Assembly: GCA_944472135.2 (NCBI GenBank)
Contig: OX235266.1
Coordinates: forward strand, 14,735,925 to 14,799,924
Length of the DNA stretch: 64,000 bases
From: Trichobilharzia regenti
Taxonomy: Eukaryota > Platyhelminthes > Trematoda > Strigeidida > Schistosomatidae
Direction: 5' to 3'
How positions within the stretch are numbered: position 1 is the first letter of the stretch; every line of letters begins with the position of its first letter. The translations under genes and the position numbers were made by a program. Positions 10,880-20,500 of the stretch are shown here, piece after piece. The notes below the pieces were generated by a model that saw nothing but the letters and a program-made list of their open reading frames with translations, did not search any database and was not told where the DNA came from.

Positions 10880-10945
10880 TCATATAACTGTACACCCCGA
10901 TGAAGAAGAAGTTATCGAAAAGAGTACTTCTTGGTTTTATTCAAT
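10880..10945 (+). repeat. PLE-type hammerhead-like motif
   Basis: CTGTACACCCCGATGAAG, then GTTATCGAAAAGAGTACTTC. The order (GTACA, GATGA, GAAA, an arm able to pair within AAGAGTACTT) follows the group at 13429, 20892, 29910 and 57490. It is decayed at the stem I partner. Confidence 0.4.
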
Positions 10946-10982
10946 GAGGAAACTCTGCTTTTATTTATTTAATTTTTTTAAT

Positions 10983-11165
10983 TTTTATTTACAGCTTGAT
11001 TCCACACCGTATTTTTGGTATAAGTATGTAATTTTCAGCATGGATATCGGTAGCCCAAATTTTGCAGGCCGACCATAGATATCAGGTGTGCGTCGGCGGA
11101 GGCTCAAACCTCAGACCATGTGGATGGTCGGCGAGAGTCCTAACCACTGTGCCACCGACGCACAC
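10983..11165 (-). repeat. SINE-2, tRNA-headed SINE
   Basis: Second minus-strand copy: TGCGTCGGTGGCACAGTGG head at 11145-11163, tail beginning at CAGCTTGATTCC (10993). The B box is degenerate (GGTTTGAGCC). Confidence 0.75.
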
Positions 11166-11404
11166 AAGGATACAATATGGAAGTGTAGAGGCTCTTTTCA
11201 ACAACGAACTTATTATCAAGCCGTAAAATCGTATACATATATGAGTTTTTTTATAAGAAATTACTTCCGGACAGGGAATTGAATCATAGGTATGAATGCA
11301 TAAAATAATAATAATAGTAGTATGAAATGCACTTAGAACGTATGTGATTATAATCATAGTTAAATGTCAAGTGGCAAAACAATTAATTTCATGCATACAT
11401 GAAA

Positions 11405-11805
11405 ATGAATCTGATGCTCACTGACGACTGGCCCTGTTCAGGCAGTTAACCTGTGGTTCTACTGGGAAGGCGTGACCAGTGAGGTACGAGAGGTCGAAGG
11501 TGAGGGCAGTTACTCATCGAAAAAGACACTGCGAAGTGGTCATACTATGTCATGAACTGGCGGAAGTTATAATTCATGGGTTAGCCATTGAATCGGGGAC
11601 CAGTGAGTGGCTTAGTGGTCTACGAGCTAGCTCCCTAGACTTGTTACCAGAAGGTCGTGAGTTAGAACCCTGTGGTGTTGGCGCTTACCGCTGAAGACTC
11701 TCAAAGTAGGACAACAGGACCAGTTTTCCGGTACTCCCAGATTGTTTTTCAATGGTTCTCTTACTGGTGTCAGCTCATGGTGACATCCTCCAACCGATTT
11801 ACAGA
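11405..11805 (+). repeat. SINE-1 copy
   Basis: It includes the upstream leader (AGTTACTCATCGAAAAAGAC), the A box TGGCTTAGTGG near 11598, a B box variant, and the hammerhead-like piece CTGAAGACTCTCAAAGTAGG with the GAAA box lost. It ends with the ATGGTGACATCCTCC version of the family end. Confidence 0.7.
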
Positions 11806-11851
11806 ATAATTCATAGGATGTAAAGATTTTGGAATGGCGTGTATAATTATA

Positions 11852-12662
11852 GGGTTATTATTATTATTACTTCCTTTAGTTCCTAGAGGAACATATGGCT
11901 TCAGACGCTCATCTCCGTTGCGTCCGGTTCACTGCCAACGTTTTCACCCGGCACCAAGTCTGCCCACACGCTTTCATCTCCTCTTCACATCACCTCCTCC
12001 ATGTCACCCTTCGACGACCAGCTCGCCGCTTCGCTTTCGCGTTCCACTCGAGCGCTTGTCTAATGATGTCACTTGATGATTTCCTCAGAGTATGACCAAC
12101 CAATCCATCTCCATTTCTTCCTGCACATTTGTTGCACAATGGGTTCCTGCCGGATTGGTTCGCTCCCAGAGATCTCTGTTTCTGATCTTTTCCGGCGGGC
12201 CATCTGATCTTGAGTGTGGAGCATAGACGGCTAGCTGTTGATGAAGGTCTGATGTTTGTTTGAGATGCTGTTTATGACGCGCTGGCCAAGTCTCTGATTC
12301 GTATAGCAAGTAGCACTGACTTCGCATTGGAGTTGAAAATCTGGATCTTATTTTTAATGCTGATTGCTGTTGACCTCCACACAGACTTAAGAGTCATGAA
12401 AGCCTGTCTTGCTTTTCCGATTCTGGCTTTGATATCCCCGTCAGTTCCGTTCGCCTGTAGTTGAAACGATGCTTTCCAGGTAGGTAGGTGAAGGAGGTTG
12501 TTTCTTTCAGGTTCCTCCCATTTATGCTGGTTGATTGTTGTCTAATGTTGTTGCTGTGACTGTTGGTGTTGGCCAGGAATCTTCATTACCTCTGCTTTTT
12601 CTATGTTCACCTGAAGGAATTCCTATCTTTGATGCTTCTTCAATAGCCAACTTGTTGATAAT
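11852..12662 (-). mobile_element. RTE-A LINE, 3' part
   Basis: On the minus strand it ends with CCTCTAGGAACTAAAG and an ATA-rich tail (plus-strand TTATTATTATTATTAC at 11855). The body carries the RTE C-terminal region; for example, minus codons near 12300 give LLYESETW. It is truncated at about 12662 and frameshifted. Confidence 0.75.
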
Positions 12663-13428
12663 ATAATATAGATTAATATAAAATGTTACGTAACATGGTG
12701 TGAAAATTGATAAGATAGAATTCAACATTGTAAAAACGATTTTGTTTTGGATTCAGAATAACACGTGGGACAAGTGGGAACAGTTCTAAGTAAGAATAGT
12801 GATAGTAATAATTATAATCGCAGTGAAGACGGAAAAGGTATAAAGATTAACTAAATAAACAAAATAAATAAATGTCTATCCCTCTACGGTCAAGGCAGAA
12901 GTAGGGATTGTATATATTTCTTTTGTACACAAAAGTATGGCTGAAATTCATAAATGGTCAAGGCCTCTGTTGTCTTTAGAAGTTAATAATGAAGAAAACT
13001 GGGCAAGTTATTATGAATTCGATAGATAATCTCAAAACCATGGTCAGGGTTGGTGCAGTGACAGAAGTCGATCAAGTGTGTTCTAAAATAGAGCTTCGCA
13101 CACTCTTCCTTTCCTCCTTGCAAAATCATGCTGGAGCATGTTCTCGCATCCGTGTAGAAAGAATTCTCTGGCTATCACCATTGCACCTCACTGTACAAGA
13201 GCAAGTGAACTGATAGATGCACATGGAGGCGATCAGACAGAGAAGCTTATCTTTTCCACAGGTGGAGAACAAAGAATGTCTTGCTGATTGATTTAGAGAA
13301 GTTTCTGAGCATTTCTCAAGCCTGATCGCCTTTGAATTCCAAATTCATAAACATAGCTTTCCTGAGAATTGAGTCGGTAATGAGTTTGTGATGTAATTTC
13401 TTAAGATTAAGAACCATATATATCCATA
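12663..13428. other. Intronic sequence, ErbB-type gene
   Basis: No gene or named repeat was recognised. An open frame at 12989-13213 has no features that I can support. Confidence 0.35.
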
Positions 13429-13482
13429 CGATTGTACAGTTTGATAATAAATTCGTTGAAAACAGTCTGTTCGCTGAATATT
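13429..13482 (+). repeat. PLE-type hammerhead-like motif
   Basis: CGATTGTACAGTTTGATAAT, then AAATTCGTTGAAAACAGTCT, then GTTCGCTGAAT. CAG and CTG can pair as stem I remnants, and GAAA and the TTC-then-GCTG site are kept. The first core box is TTGATAA rather than CTGATGA. Confidence 0.45.
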
Positions 13483-13535
13483 GTGTTCTTAATATTAAAA
13501 TAAAAATTATCAAATTATTTTATTCGCCTTTCCAG

Positions 13536-14279
13536 CCTGAACTTCGTCTGTATAACTCCAACAGCAGTCAACAGACATCAACATCACAAAGCGCATTTGA
13601 ATTTTTAAGTAGTCGTCTTAGCGATATAGTTATTCCATCATCGCCGTTACCATCACAACCACTACCTACGCAATCAATATTGCCCACCAATCCAACCAAT
13701 CATCAAACTGATCTCAGTCATGAATTAACCAATCACGATGAATATACCAATTATACTGATTATAATGAATATACACAACTGCATTATGATTGGATAAAAA
13801 ATTTATACATAAATAGTAGAGCAAATTTATTTCCTGACTGTTTTAGTACCTTATTAGATAATTATAATAATTATTTAATTGGAACAAATATCAGTAATTC
13901 TGATCACAATAAATACAATAATTTTAATACTAAATATCAGAATAATTATATAAAATTTCAAAATAAAGTATTTGAATTACCGCGACAAAATCAAGTGTTC
14001 AATGATCAAGGCATTAAAAAGTGTAGGCGTGCTGCTGCTGCTGATGATGATGATGGAAACACTGACAGTGTTCGTTGCTTAATTAATAATGACGAAAATA
14101 CAAGTGTACACGCATCACCTAGGCAACAAGAATATACGAATATAGAAAAGGCGGATAATAAAGACTTAGAATATTTAGAAATTGGACTACAACAACAACA
14201 ACAACGAGAATCGACCGAGGACAATTTGTTACCATTATTAAAAAATGATCAGTGTGGCATTTTTACTTTCAATACATAA
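13536..14279 (+). CDS. ErbB/EGFR-type receptor, C-terminal tail exon
   Basis: The exon follows CTTTCCAG and starts at phase 0, matching the phase-0 donor at 8402. The 247-residue tail runs from PELRLYNSNSS to a TAA at 14277. This is the right place for the cytoplasmic phosphorylation tail of the receptor. It is Asn- and Tyr-rich, with several YxN-type sites (EYTNY, EYTNIE) that fit Grb2-type SH2 docking, and an EYLEI motif. It has low-complexity runs: four Ala then four Asp at about residues 168-175, and five Gln near residue 220. It lacks recognisable similarity to vertebrate tails, as expected for this fast-evolving part. Assignment rests on splice phase, order and composition. A consensus donor follows the stop (see findings). 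Confidence 0.7.
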   Translation, partial: PELRLYNSNSSQQTSTSQSAFEFLSSRLSDIVIPSSPLPSQPLPTQSILPTNPTNHQTDLSHELTNHDEYTNYTDYNEYTQLHYDWIKNLYINSRANLFPDCFSTLLDNYNNYLIGTNISNSDHNKYNNFNTKYQNNYIKFQNKVFELPRQNQVFNDQGIKKCRRAAAADDDDGNTDSVRCLINNDENTSVHASPRQQEYTNIEKADNKDLEYLEIGLQQQQQRESTEDNLLPLLKNDQCGIFTFNT

Positions 14280-14919
14280 AATTAAGGTCAGGTGAGTATA
14301 CGGTTTGTTTGTTTTTTTATAACATTACGAATGTTATTATTCGCTACAAGTTTAATTTTCAATGGACAGAAGTCTATATATTCACTAGTCAATAGTGTGT
14401 AATCAGCGTCATATGTCCAGCACTTGATGTCGACGCTGACTGAAATCTACCAATTAAATATTCAATATGGTCACCATGGAAAATGACTAGCTCGGTTCTT
14501 ATTGGTTGATTCTTACTTTTCAGATTACCTACTGTAGATATGCTACAGTAGGTGTGTTTAAATGCCACATAAGAAACATGCGAAACATTCAATGTGTACT
14601 TGATTTGAACTGTAAACTAATGAGAACGAAAAGAAGAACGTATAAACGCCAGAACACTGTATCTACTTATAAATATGGTAATAGAGTTTTTCATTACCAT
14701 GCTAAGTGACTGGTCATAGTGTTCATGTTACTTGAAAATACTGATTTATGAGGACGAATTGTTCTGATCAAATGGTTGGCGATAGGTATCCTGAAATTGG
14801 TACCCAATATGTAATCCTACTGGGAGTCAGCCATTAGCCCGGATCTCCAGTGTGAAGTCAGAGAGTTGGCGCCACGCTGCGTCACGAAGGGCACTTTGAA
14901 CAAACTACACACCTTCATC
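14280..14919. other. Downstream region of the ErbB-type gene
   Basis: Likely 3' UTR or a 3' UTR intron. CAG followed by GTGAGT occurs 12 bases past the stop codon. No clear polyadenylation signal was seen in the first 300 bases. Confidence 0.35.
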
Positions 14920-15326
14920 AACAGCTAGCTGTCTTCGCTCAGTACTACTCAAGATCAGATGAATGACAAGAAAAAATCAATAACAGGGATCTCTGGTAAT
15001 GAACGAACTAACCCGACCCAGCAGAAACCAACTGTGCAACAAATATGCAGGAAGAGATGAACGTGGATTGACCATACTCTGAGTAAACAAACCAGCAAGT
15101 GATTGACATCACACACCAGGCCATCGCTCGAGTGGAACCCAATTAAAAAGAGGCGAGTCATTTGGTCGTCCGTGCGAGAGTAGAGTGACATGGATGAGAT
15201 CATGTGAAGAGGAGATGAAAGCATGTGGGCAGACCTGGAGCCAGGTGAAAATGTTGCCAGAATGTCGAACGCAATGGAGACGCACAGCTGAAGCCCTATG
15301 TTCCTCTAGGAACTAAAAGAGACAAT
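14920..15326 (+). mobile_element. RTE-A LINE 3' end, host of the Sm-alpha insertion
   Basis: It encodes a decayed RTE C-terminal region (matches 22700-23068 block by block: GGGATCTCTGG, AGGCGAGTC, GAAGCCCTATG). It ends CCTCTAGGAACTAAAAGAGA. Its ATA-rich tail is split from it by the Sm-alpha insertion and continues at 15933-15945. The bases TAAAAGAGACAAT are duplicated on both sides of that insertion. Confidence 0.8.
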
Positions 15327-15460
15327 TATTGAATTGAATTTTTGATTTTCCCGTCGATTGATTGGACCGAAGTGTTCGGTCTCAGGTTGACATGTCGGCT
15401 TCTTGTGCAGATGCTTCGACGATGTCTGGGGATTTGATTTGTATACAATTGGTGGATGGT

Positions 15461-15520
15461 GGCTAGCAGTGGAATCCAGGATGCGCATTTCGTCCTAATT
15501 GGGACTCGTCAGCTGGATGT
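15461..15520 (-). ncRNA. Hammerhead ribozyme in left Sm-alpha copy
   Basis: Exact mirror of the plus-strand ribozyme at 15841-15900. All core boxes are intact on the minus strand, and the predicted cleavage lies between plus positions 15480 and 15479. Confidence 0.85.
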
Positions 15521-15749
15521 ACCTGCATTTCTCAGTGAGTGATGATGTTCCCACCGAGGCTCGAACCCAGTGCCCATAGTTTCAAACGCCAAAGCGTTAT
15601 CCACTAGACCACTTGGGCCACGAGAGCCACCTCTTGTGCAACGGGTCATATATTAATTATTGAATTGAATTTTTGACGGGAAAATCAAAAATTCAATTCA
15701 ATAATTAATATATGACCCGTTGCACAAGAGGTGGCTCTCGTGGCCCAAG

Positions 15750-15803
15750 TGGTCTAGTGGATAACGCTTTGGCGTTTGAAACTATGGGCACTGGGTTCGA
15801 GCC
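15750..15803 (+). promoter_or_regulatory. Internal Pol III promoter of Sm-alpha
   Basis: An A box TGGTCTAGTGG at 15750-15760 and a B box GGTTCGAGCC at 15794-15803 have normal tRNA-like spacing. The mirror copy occupies about 15558-15611 on the minus strand. Confidence 0.75.
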
Positions 15804-15840
15804 TCGGTGGGAACATCATCACTCACTGAGAAATGCAGGT

Positions 15841-15900
15841 ACATCCAGCTGACGAGTCCCAATTAGGACGAAATGCGCATCCTGGATTCCACTGCTAGCC
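15841..15900 (+). ncRNA. Hammerhead ribozyme in right Sm-alpha copy
   Basis: Core box 1 CTGACGA is at 15849-15855, stem II GTCC (15856-15859) pairs with GGAC (15866-15869), and core box 2 GAAA is at 15870-15873. Stem I TCCAG (15844-15848) pairs with CTGGA (15882-15886). Cleavage is predicted after C15881 (ATC triplet). Stem III is only TGC/GCA with no loop, the minimal form known from schistosome Sm-alpha, where a dimer is thought to be needed for good cleavage. Confidence 0.9.
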
Positions 15901-15945
15901 ACCATCCACCAATTGTATATAAAAGAGACAATAATAATAATGCAT

Positions 15946-16205
15946 TAGCCCGTAGAGTCTCTAATCGTAGCTCTGGCTGATGAGGGGTTCAAATTTCAGA
16001 ATGACACATCGATTTCCTCGAGGTTTCAAATTCATTGAACCAACGAGTGTCAGCAAGAATAAAACTCATATCCAAAACTTCCTACTGATTGTCTTCAACC
16101 ATCAAATGAAAATATCTTAATGTTGTCGATTTCTGTACATTCAAAGTGAAATAGACTCATAAAGAAGTGAAGGATATATATATACACATATATATTCCTT
16201 TACGT
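15946..16205. other. Unassigned sequence
   Basis: Gene-free. A (TA)n-rich stretch lies at about 16171-16195. GGCTGATGAGGGGTTCAAAT near 15980 looks like a repeat remnant but was not assigned. Confidence 0.3.
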
Positions 16206-16400
16206 TCCCAGTGGAACATATGGCTTCAAGCTAAAGGCTTGAAGTTTCGGTAGCCACAGTATTTATCCTTACTGGATGAGGTTGATGAGCCTCATGCCCA
16301 ACCTTCCCTCTTTACCAATCTTATTACTGGAGGTCGTACCTCGAACCACTTGTTCGGATGGTGAGCATTCTATCGCTGTGCTGTCTACGCTAGATGGAGA
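16206..16400 (-). repeat. SINE-3, tRNA-related SINE
   Basis: On the minus strand it carries AGCACAGCGATAGAATGC, a B-box-like GGTTCGAGGTACG, then GGGAAGGTTGGGCATGAGG and a tail with CGAAACTTCAAGCC. The block order matches the plus-strand copy at 17397-17590. Confidence 0.6.
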
Positions 16401-16418
16401 AAGAGAGAGAGAGAGAGG
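16399..16418. repeat. (GA)n microsatellite
   Basis: AGAAAGAGAGAGAGAGAGAG directly beside SINE-3. Confidence 0.9.
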
Positions 16419-17396
16419 TTAGTCACTGAACCTCTGTGCATCGAATCAACACCAAATATGCGCAATTCAAATGTAATGGTATACTACCTCACATTGGTGC
16501 GAAATTTTTTTTACTTGTAATTTATTTATTTTAATTAATATTTTTTATTTAGCTTGGAACATCACAAAATGAAGTCAACAGACACGTCAAAAAGTTATAA
16601 AAATATTATGAAATATTCATTTTGATTCAGTCAAACAAATATTTAGAGTTGGTGGTGTTGGTGGTGGTGCGGGGGTGGAAATAATAGATGTTAAATAGTA
16701 ATAATAACAATAATAATAGTGATGACGTCATCTGAAAAAAAAAATAGCCCTACTACTGTTAACATTATTGAAAAGGGTATGCATTTCTCACAAACACACA
16801 AATTACACACACACACATGCACATGCACACACAGTTTAAATGTTACACATATTTGTATTACTCACATTGAGGGGTTGGGGTAGAAGGCGCGCTAAACAGT
16901 GAGTTCTTCATTTTCTACATTCTGTTACATAACTTCTGTGTTGTTTCTGTTCTGAAAAGAGAAGCAAAAATATGTTCACTGTACTACTTTTTATTACTAT
17001 TCCATTTTGAATAAAGATATTTTGTTATGAATAATATACATTCACATATATGTTATATAAAAAATAAAATAAAATTTGTATATGATATGTACTTACTTTT
17101 AAACACTGATATCCTTGAATTCACCAATTCAGATGATGTGAGAAAGGCACACAGTTAGCGTGTAAGAGTTGATGATACTTAAAATTATATCCAATTGGAG
17201 AGGTGGGATTCAGACCTTGGAACCAAGTCGACTGGTTGTATACCGAATACTTAGGTGAATCAGTCAAGTTTCCCCATTTGCTATCGGTGGATTAAAACAG
17301 ACTCACTAATGAACAAAGAATATATTCACATTTTCGATTATTTCTTCTTCTTCTTCAGGTTCTACAGTTATATAACTATCCCTTGTCACTAAAGAG
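16419..17396. other. Gene-free, simple-sequence-rich stretch
   Basis: Contains AT-rich runs, a GGTGGTGTTGGTGGTGG tract near 16648 and a (CA)n-like tract at about 16793-16833. No coding exon was recognised. Confidence 0.4.
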
Positions 17397-17590
17397 TGCG
17401 TCGGTAACACAGCCGTAGGACGCTTGCCAACCAGATAGGTGCTTTGGAGTTCGACTCCCAACCGATGCAATCCTTTACCTCGTTAACTGAGTAATAAAAC
17501 CGGTTAAGAGGAAAGGTTGGACATGAGGCTAGAAACCTCATCCATCCCGTAAAAGTAAACTTGACTGCTAACGAAACTTCAAAGTTGGTT
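17397..17590 (+). repeat. SINE-3, tRNA-related SINE
   Basis: GTGCGTCGGTAACACAGCCG head, a degenerate B box (GAGTTCGACTCCC), then GAAAGGTTGGACATGAGG and CGAAACTTCAAAG. Same order as the copy at 16206-16400. Confidence 0.6.
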
Positions 17591-17756
17591 TCTAATGGAA
17601 ACTGCGATGAGATGTCGCCTCTTCGAACTGTGTGTACATTGCAGATGGCCAGCTAATTTGCAAGTTATGAATTCAACTCACACTACACAATCTGACTATT
17701 TATTATTCAGTTCACTGAACACAGATTCCCACAAATTAAATTCTCAAGAAGTCTAC

Positions 17757-19270
17757 TGTGATACAAATTATCAATGATTACCAAATCATTGGCGATATCT
17801 ACGACCGGATCTGGCTAACAGGTTCAATAATACCAAGAATTTATGGTCTACCAAAAGTACAAAAGGTTGGTCTCCCACTTCGTCAAATTCTGCATATATC
17901 AGGTTCCCCTTACCACTCTATTGCCGAATGGCTGGCAGATATTCTGAGACCTGTAAGGAAACAATTATGCGCGCACTCGCTCCGTGACACCTTCCAGTTC
18001 ATCGATCGAATACAAGACCTTAATGTATCTAAAAAAAATTATGCTGTTCTTCGAAACTGAGTCACTTTTCACCAATGTCCCCATCACGAAAATGGTCTGC
18101 TTTATATGCAGATATATAGATGACAACCATGTCGATATTGTAGTACCAACAGCATATTTGTAGGAACTACTACTACTGAGTTCCACTGTGAACGTACAGT
18201 TCACTTCCAACGACACCATCCATAGATAAAAAGACGGTATTGCAATGGGATCTCCGTTGGTTCCACTACTATTAGATTGCTTCGTGGCAAGCCTCGAGAA
18301 AGGTCCACTAAAGCCGAACATTGGCAATTTATGACTGTATAAAAGATATGTAGACGAAATATTCATTATTTGTGACAACAGTTATGACCCCAATATACTG
18401 TTGAAGACATTTAACTGTTGCCATCAAGCAATAAAATTCACTCTTGATATAGAAAACGAATAAAAAATTCCGTTTCTTGGTGTGGAACTAACAAGAAGAG
18501 CTGATGGGAGTCTAAGGAGATCAATCCATAGAAAACCTACGTGGAATGGTCAACTAACAAGCTTCTATAGCTGGGTACCCATTCAACAAAAGCGAAATTT
18601 AATTAAATCACTTGCCACCTCCATCCGACGCGTTTGTAACCCCGATTATCCAGAAACAGAATTAGATATTCTAAGAGAAATCTCCACCCAAAATGGATAC
18701 CCAATAAGATTCATCGACAAAAATATCAAACCAAGAATTCGGTGAAATGAAACTTTAAATGCGCCCAAAAAGAAACTCTACATGAACTTGGATTTCAAGG
18801 AAGATTTAGCAAGCGATATTCTCAAGAGAAGGATCGCATCATCTCTAAGAGAACATTCTTTGCAGCAACGCTAAGAATAGTGTTCTTCAGTAAGTCGCCC
18901 ACTGATCTGCAGAAGCCTTAGGGACAAGATCCCACATCTGATCACTTCTATATGCATATATCAGTTCACCTGCTGCTGTGGAGCCAGGTACATTGGTCGT
19001 TCGGCGCGCATCCTGTCCAAGAGGATTCAAGAACACTATCCAGCATGGTTTCGAAAATGCAACAATGGTGCTATAAGGAGTGTGATAATTGAACACCTGG
19101 TTAACACTGATCATTCCATTTCAACAAACGCCTCCTGCTTCAAAGTAATCTAAAGAGTCACGAATAACCTACCAAAGGCAATACGGTTTCGTCTTCTTTG
19201 TATCGCTGAAGCTCTGGCCATTCAAAACAGAAAAACCGGAGCTGTGCATACAGAAGAGAATTACTCAACC
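17757..19270 (+). mobile_element. PLE-B, Penelope-like retroelement (RT plus GIY-YIG)
   Basis: It encodes, with a few stops, the Penelope reverse transcriptase in order: SIIPRIYGLPKVQK (about 17822), then FETESLFTNVPI (motif A, 18050), GIAMGSPLVPLL (motif B, 18237), YKRYVDEIF (motif C, 18340; the usual second Asp is Glu), and PFLGVELTRRADGSLRRSIH (18470). After a linker comes the GIY-YIG endonuclease CCCGARYIGRSARILSKRIQ (about 18970-19030) and the typical C-terminal tail. In-frame TGA/TAA codons make it a pseudogene. It is the best PLE copy for domain order in this window. Confidence 0.9.
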
Positions 19271-19500
19271 ACTTCTATTATCATGGCAACAACTTTGTTG
19301 ATTTTTCATACATTTATTCCCCTTAATGAATTTGAACAAAGCAAGAACTACAGTTTTAGCAGAATAAAATGGTACCATCTTTTATTTCGTTGCCTTCTCG
19401 TCAGCTGCTTACATGGCAAAGACATTATTAAATATATCTACAACGACAATTTTGACATACTTGCACAGAGTTCAGTTTAAACAAAAATCAATCGATCAAT
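19271..19500 (+). repeat. PLE-B terminal repeat with hammerhead-like motif
   Basis: It follows the PLE-B protein end. The reverse complement of 19355-19430 has AGCAG, CTGACGA, GAAA and a TGGTACCA-centred arm, then a pairing partner CTGCT. The same sequence is found in inverted orientation at 8077-8210 beside PLE-A. Confidence 0.6.
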
Positions 19501-19559
19501 ATACGCATACACTAAAAATATATACATATATAAATATGCAATATTAACCACTATTCCGA

Positions 19560-20500
19560 ACAATAATAATCAAACACAATGGAAACTTTTAGCATTTCAC
19601 ATTCGGAGGAAAGAGAGGTGAAATTATCCAGTTACCAGGGCAAAGAAAGGCTGATAACCGCTTCTTTCTGGACGCATAAATCAGGTTTCATGCGCTTGAT
19701 GGAAATGGCTTCAGCAAACTTAAGGAGAATTGAGCTATTTTGCCTATTGATAATTTTGAACGACTTTTCAACGTCCACCTCATGACCCGTTTCGAGAAGA
19801 TGCCTGGTGATGGCACTGTTTAAAGCATTTGTTCCCTTTAGACGTAAGCTTTTTGGTACATGTTCAGAAAATCGTAGATATGCCCTTCTTTCTGTCCTTC
19901 CAATGTAACTGCTCCCGCAGATACATGTAAATTTGTATACACAGTTGGAGGTAACATGAAAGGATATCTATTGATTTTTGATTGCACCAGAGAAGAGCAA
20001 GTTGTTCGATAGACGGGAACGAGCTTAGCTGCAGGATACGCTATGGCTAGTGATGTACTCAGCCTTCTGTTGATCATCGCTGCAATATTTTCACCTTTAT
20101 AATCAAGCTGAAGGTAGGCTGGCTTTTTTTCCACTGTGATTTGTTTTACTATTGTGACTTCAGATCTTCCATACTTGTTGATGAACCTTTGAGGATACCC
20201 ATTTCTCTTCAATATATTTTCAAGGAACTCAAACTCCTCCTCTAGTTTCTCTTTAGAGCATATTCTCCTCGCTCTATAGTACAAAGTTTTGACTAGACCA
20301 CGTTTAAAGCTATGTGGACAAAAGCTATTAAAATGCAAGTATTGTCCTTTCCATGTGGGCTTTCGATAAATTGACTTTTGAAGACTACCGTCTTCTAGGC
20401 GTTCCATGGCTATATCGAGGAAGTGAAACTTTCCGTCACTTTCGTGTTCCATAGTGAAGTCAATATTGGCGTGTGCACCATTGAATAATCTTAGTAAGTG
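19560..20500 (-). mobile_element. PLE-A, Penelope-like retroelement, C-terminal half
   Basis: The minus strand has an uninterrupted 204-codon frame (20452-19838). It starts in the RT thumb region (KFHFLDIAMERLEDGSLQKS, RKPTWKGQYLHF) and runs toward a GIY-YIG domain, which follows in another frame near 19930-19860 (CICGSSYIGRTERRAY-like). It lies tail to tail with PLE-B. Compared with the copy at 6290-8210 it lacks the RTE-B insertion. Confidence 0.85.

Larger units (their letters stand above)
15327..15919. mobile_element. Sm-alpha SINE palindrome with target duplication
   Basis: A complete minus-strand Sm-alpha (15676 down to 15327) is joined head to head to a plus-strand copy (15685-15919). 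The arms 15442-15676 and 15685-15919 are inverted repeats of 235 bases that looked perfect by eye, around an 8-base centre. The direct repeat TAAAAGAGACAAT lies at 15314-15326 and 15920-15932, so the whole block entered the RTE-A tail as one event. Each arm carries a tRNA-like Pol III promoter and a hammerhead ribozyme. Confidence 0.85.

Noticed and set aside
14006..14224. Cys/Ser-rich minus-strand frame
   Set aside because: Antisense shadow of the repeat-rich ErbB tail exon.
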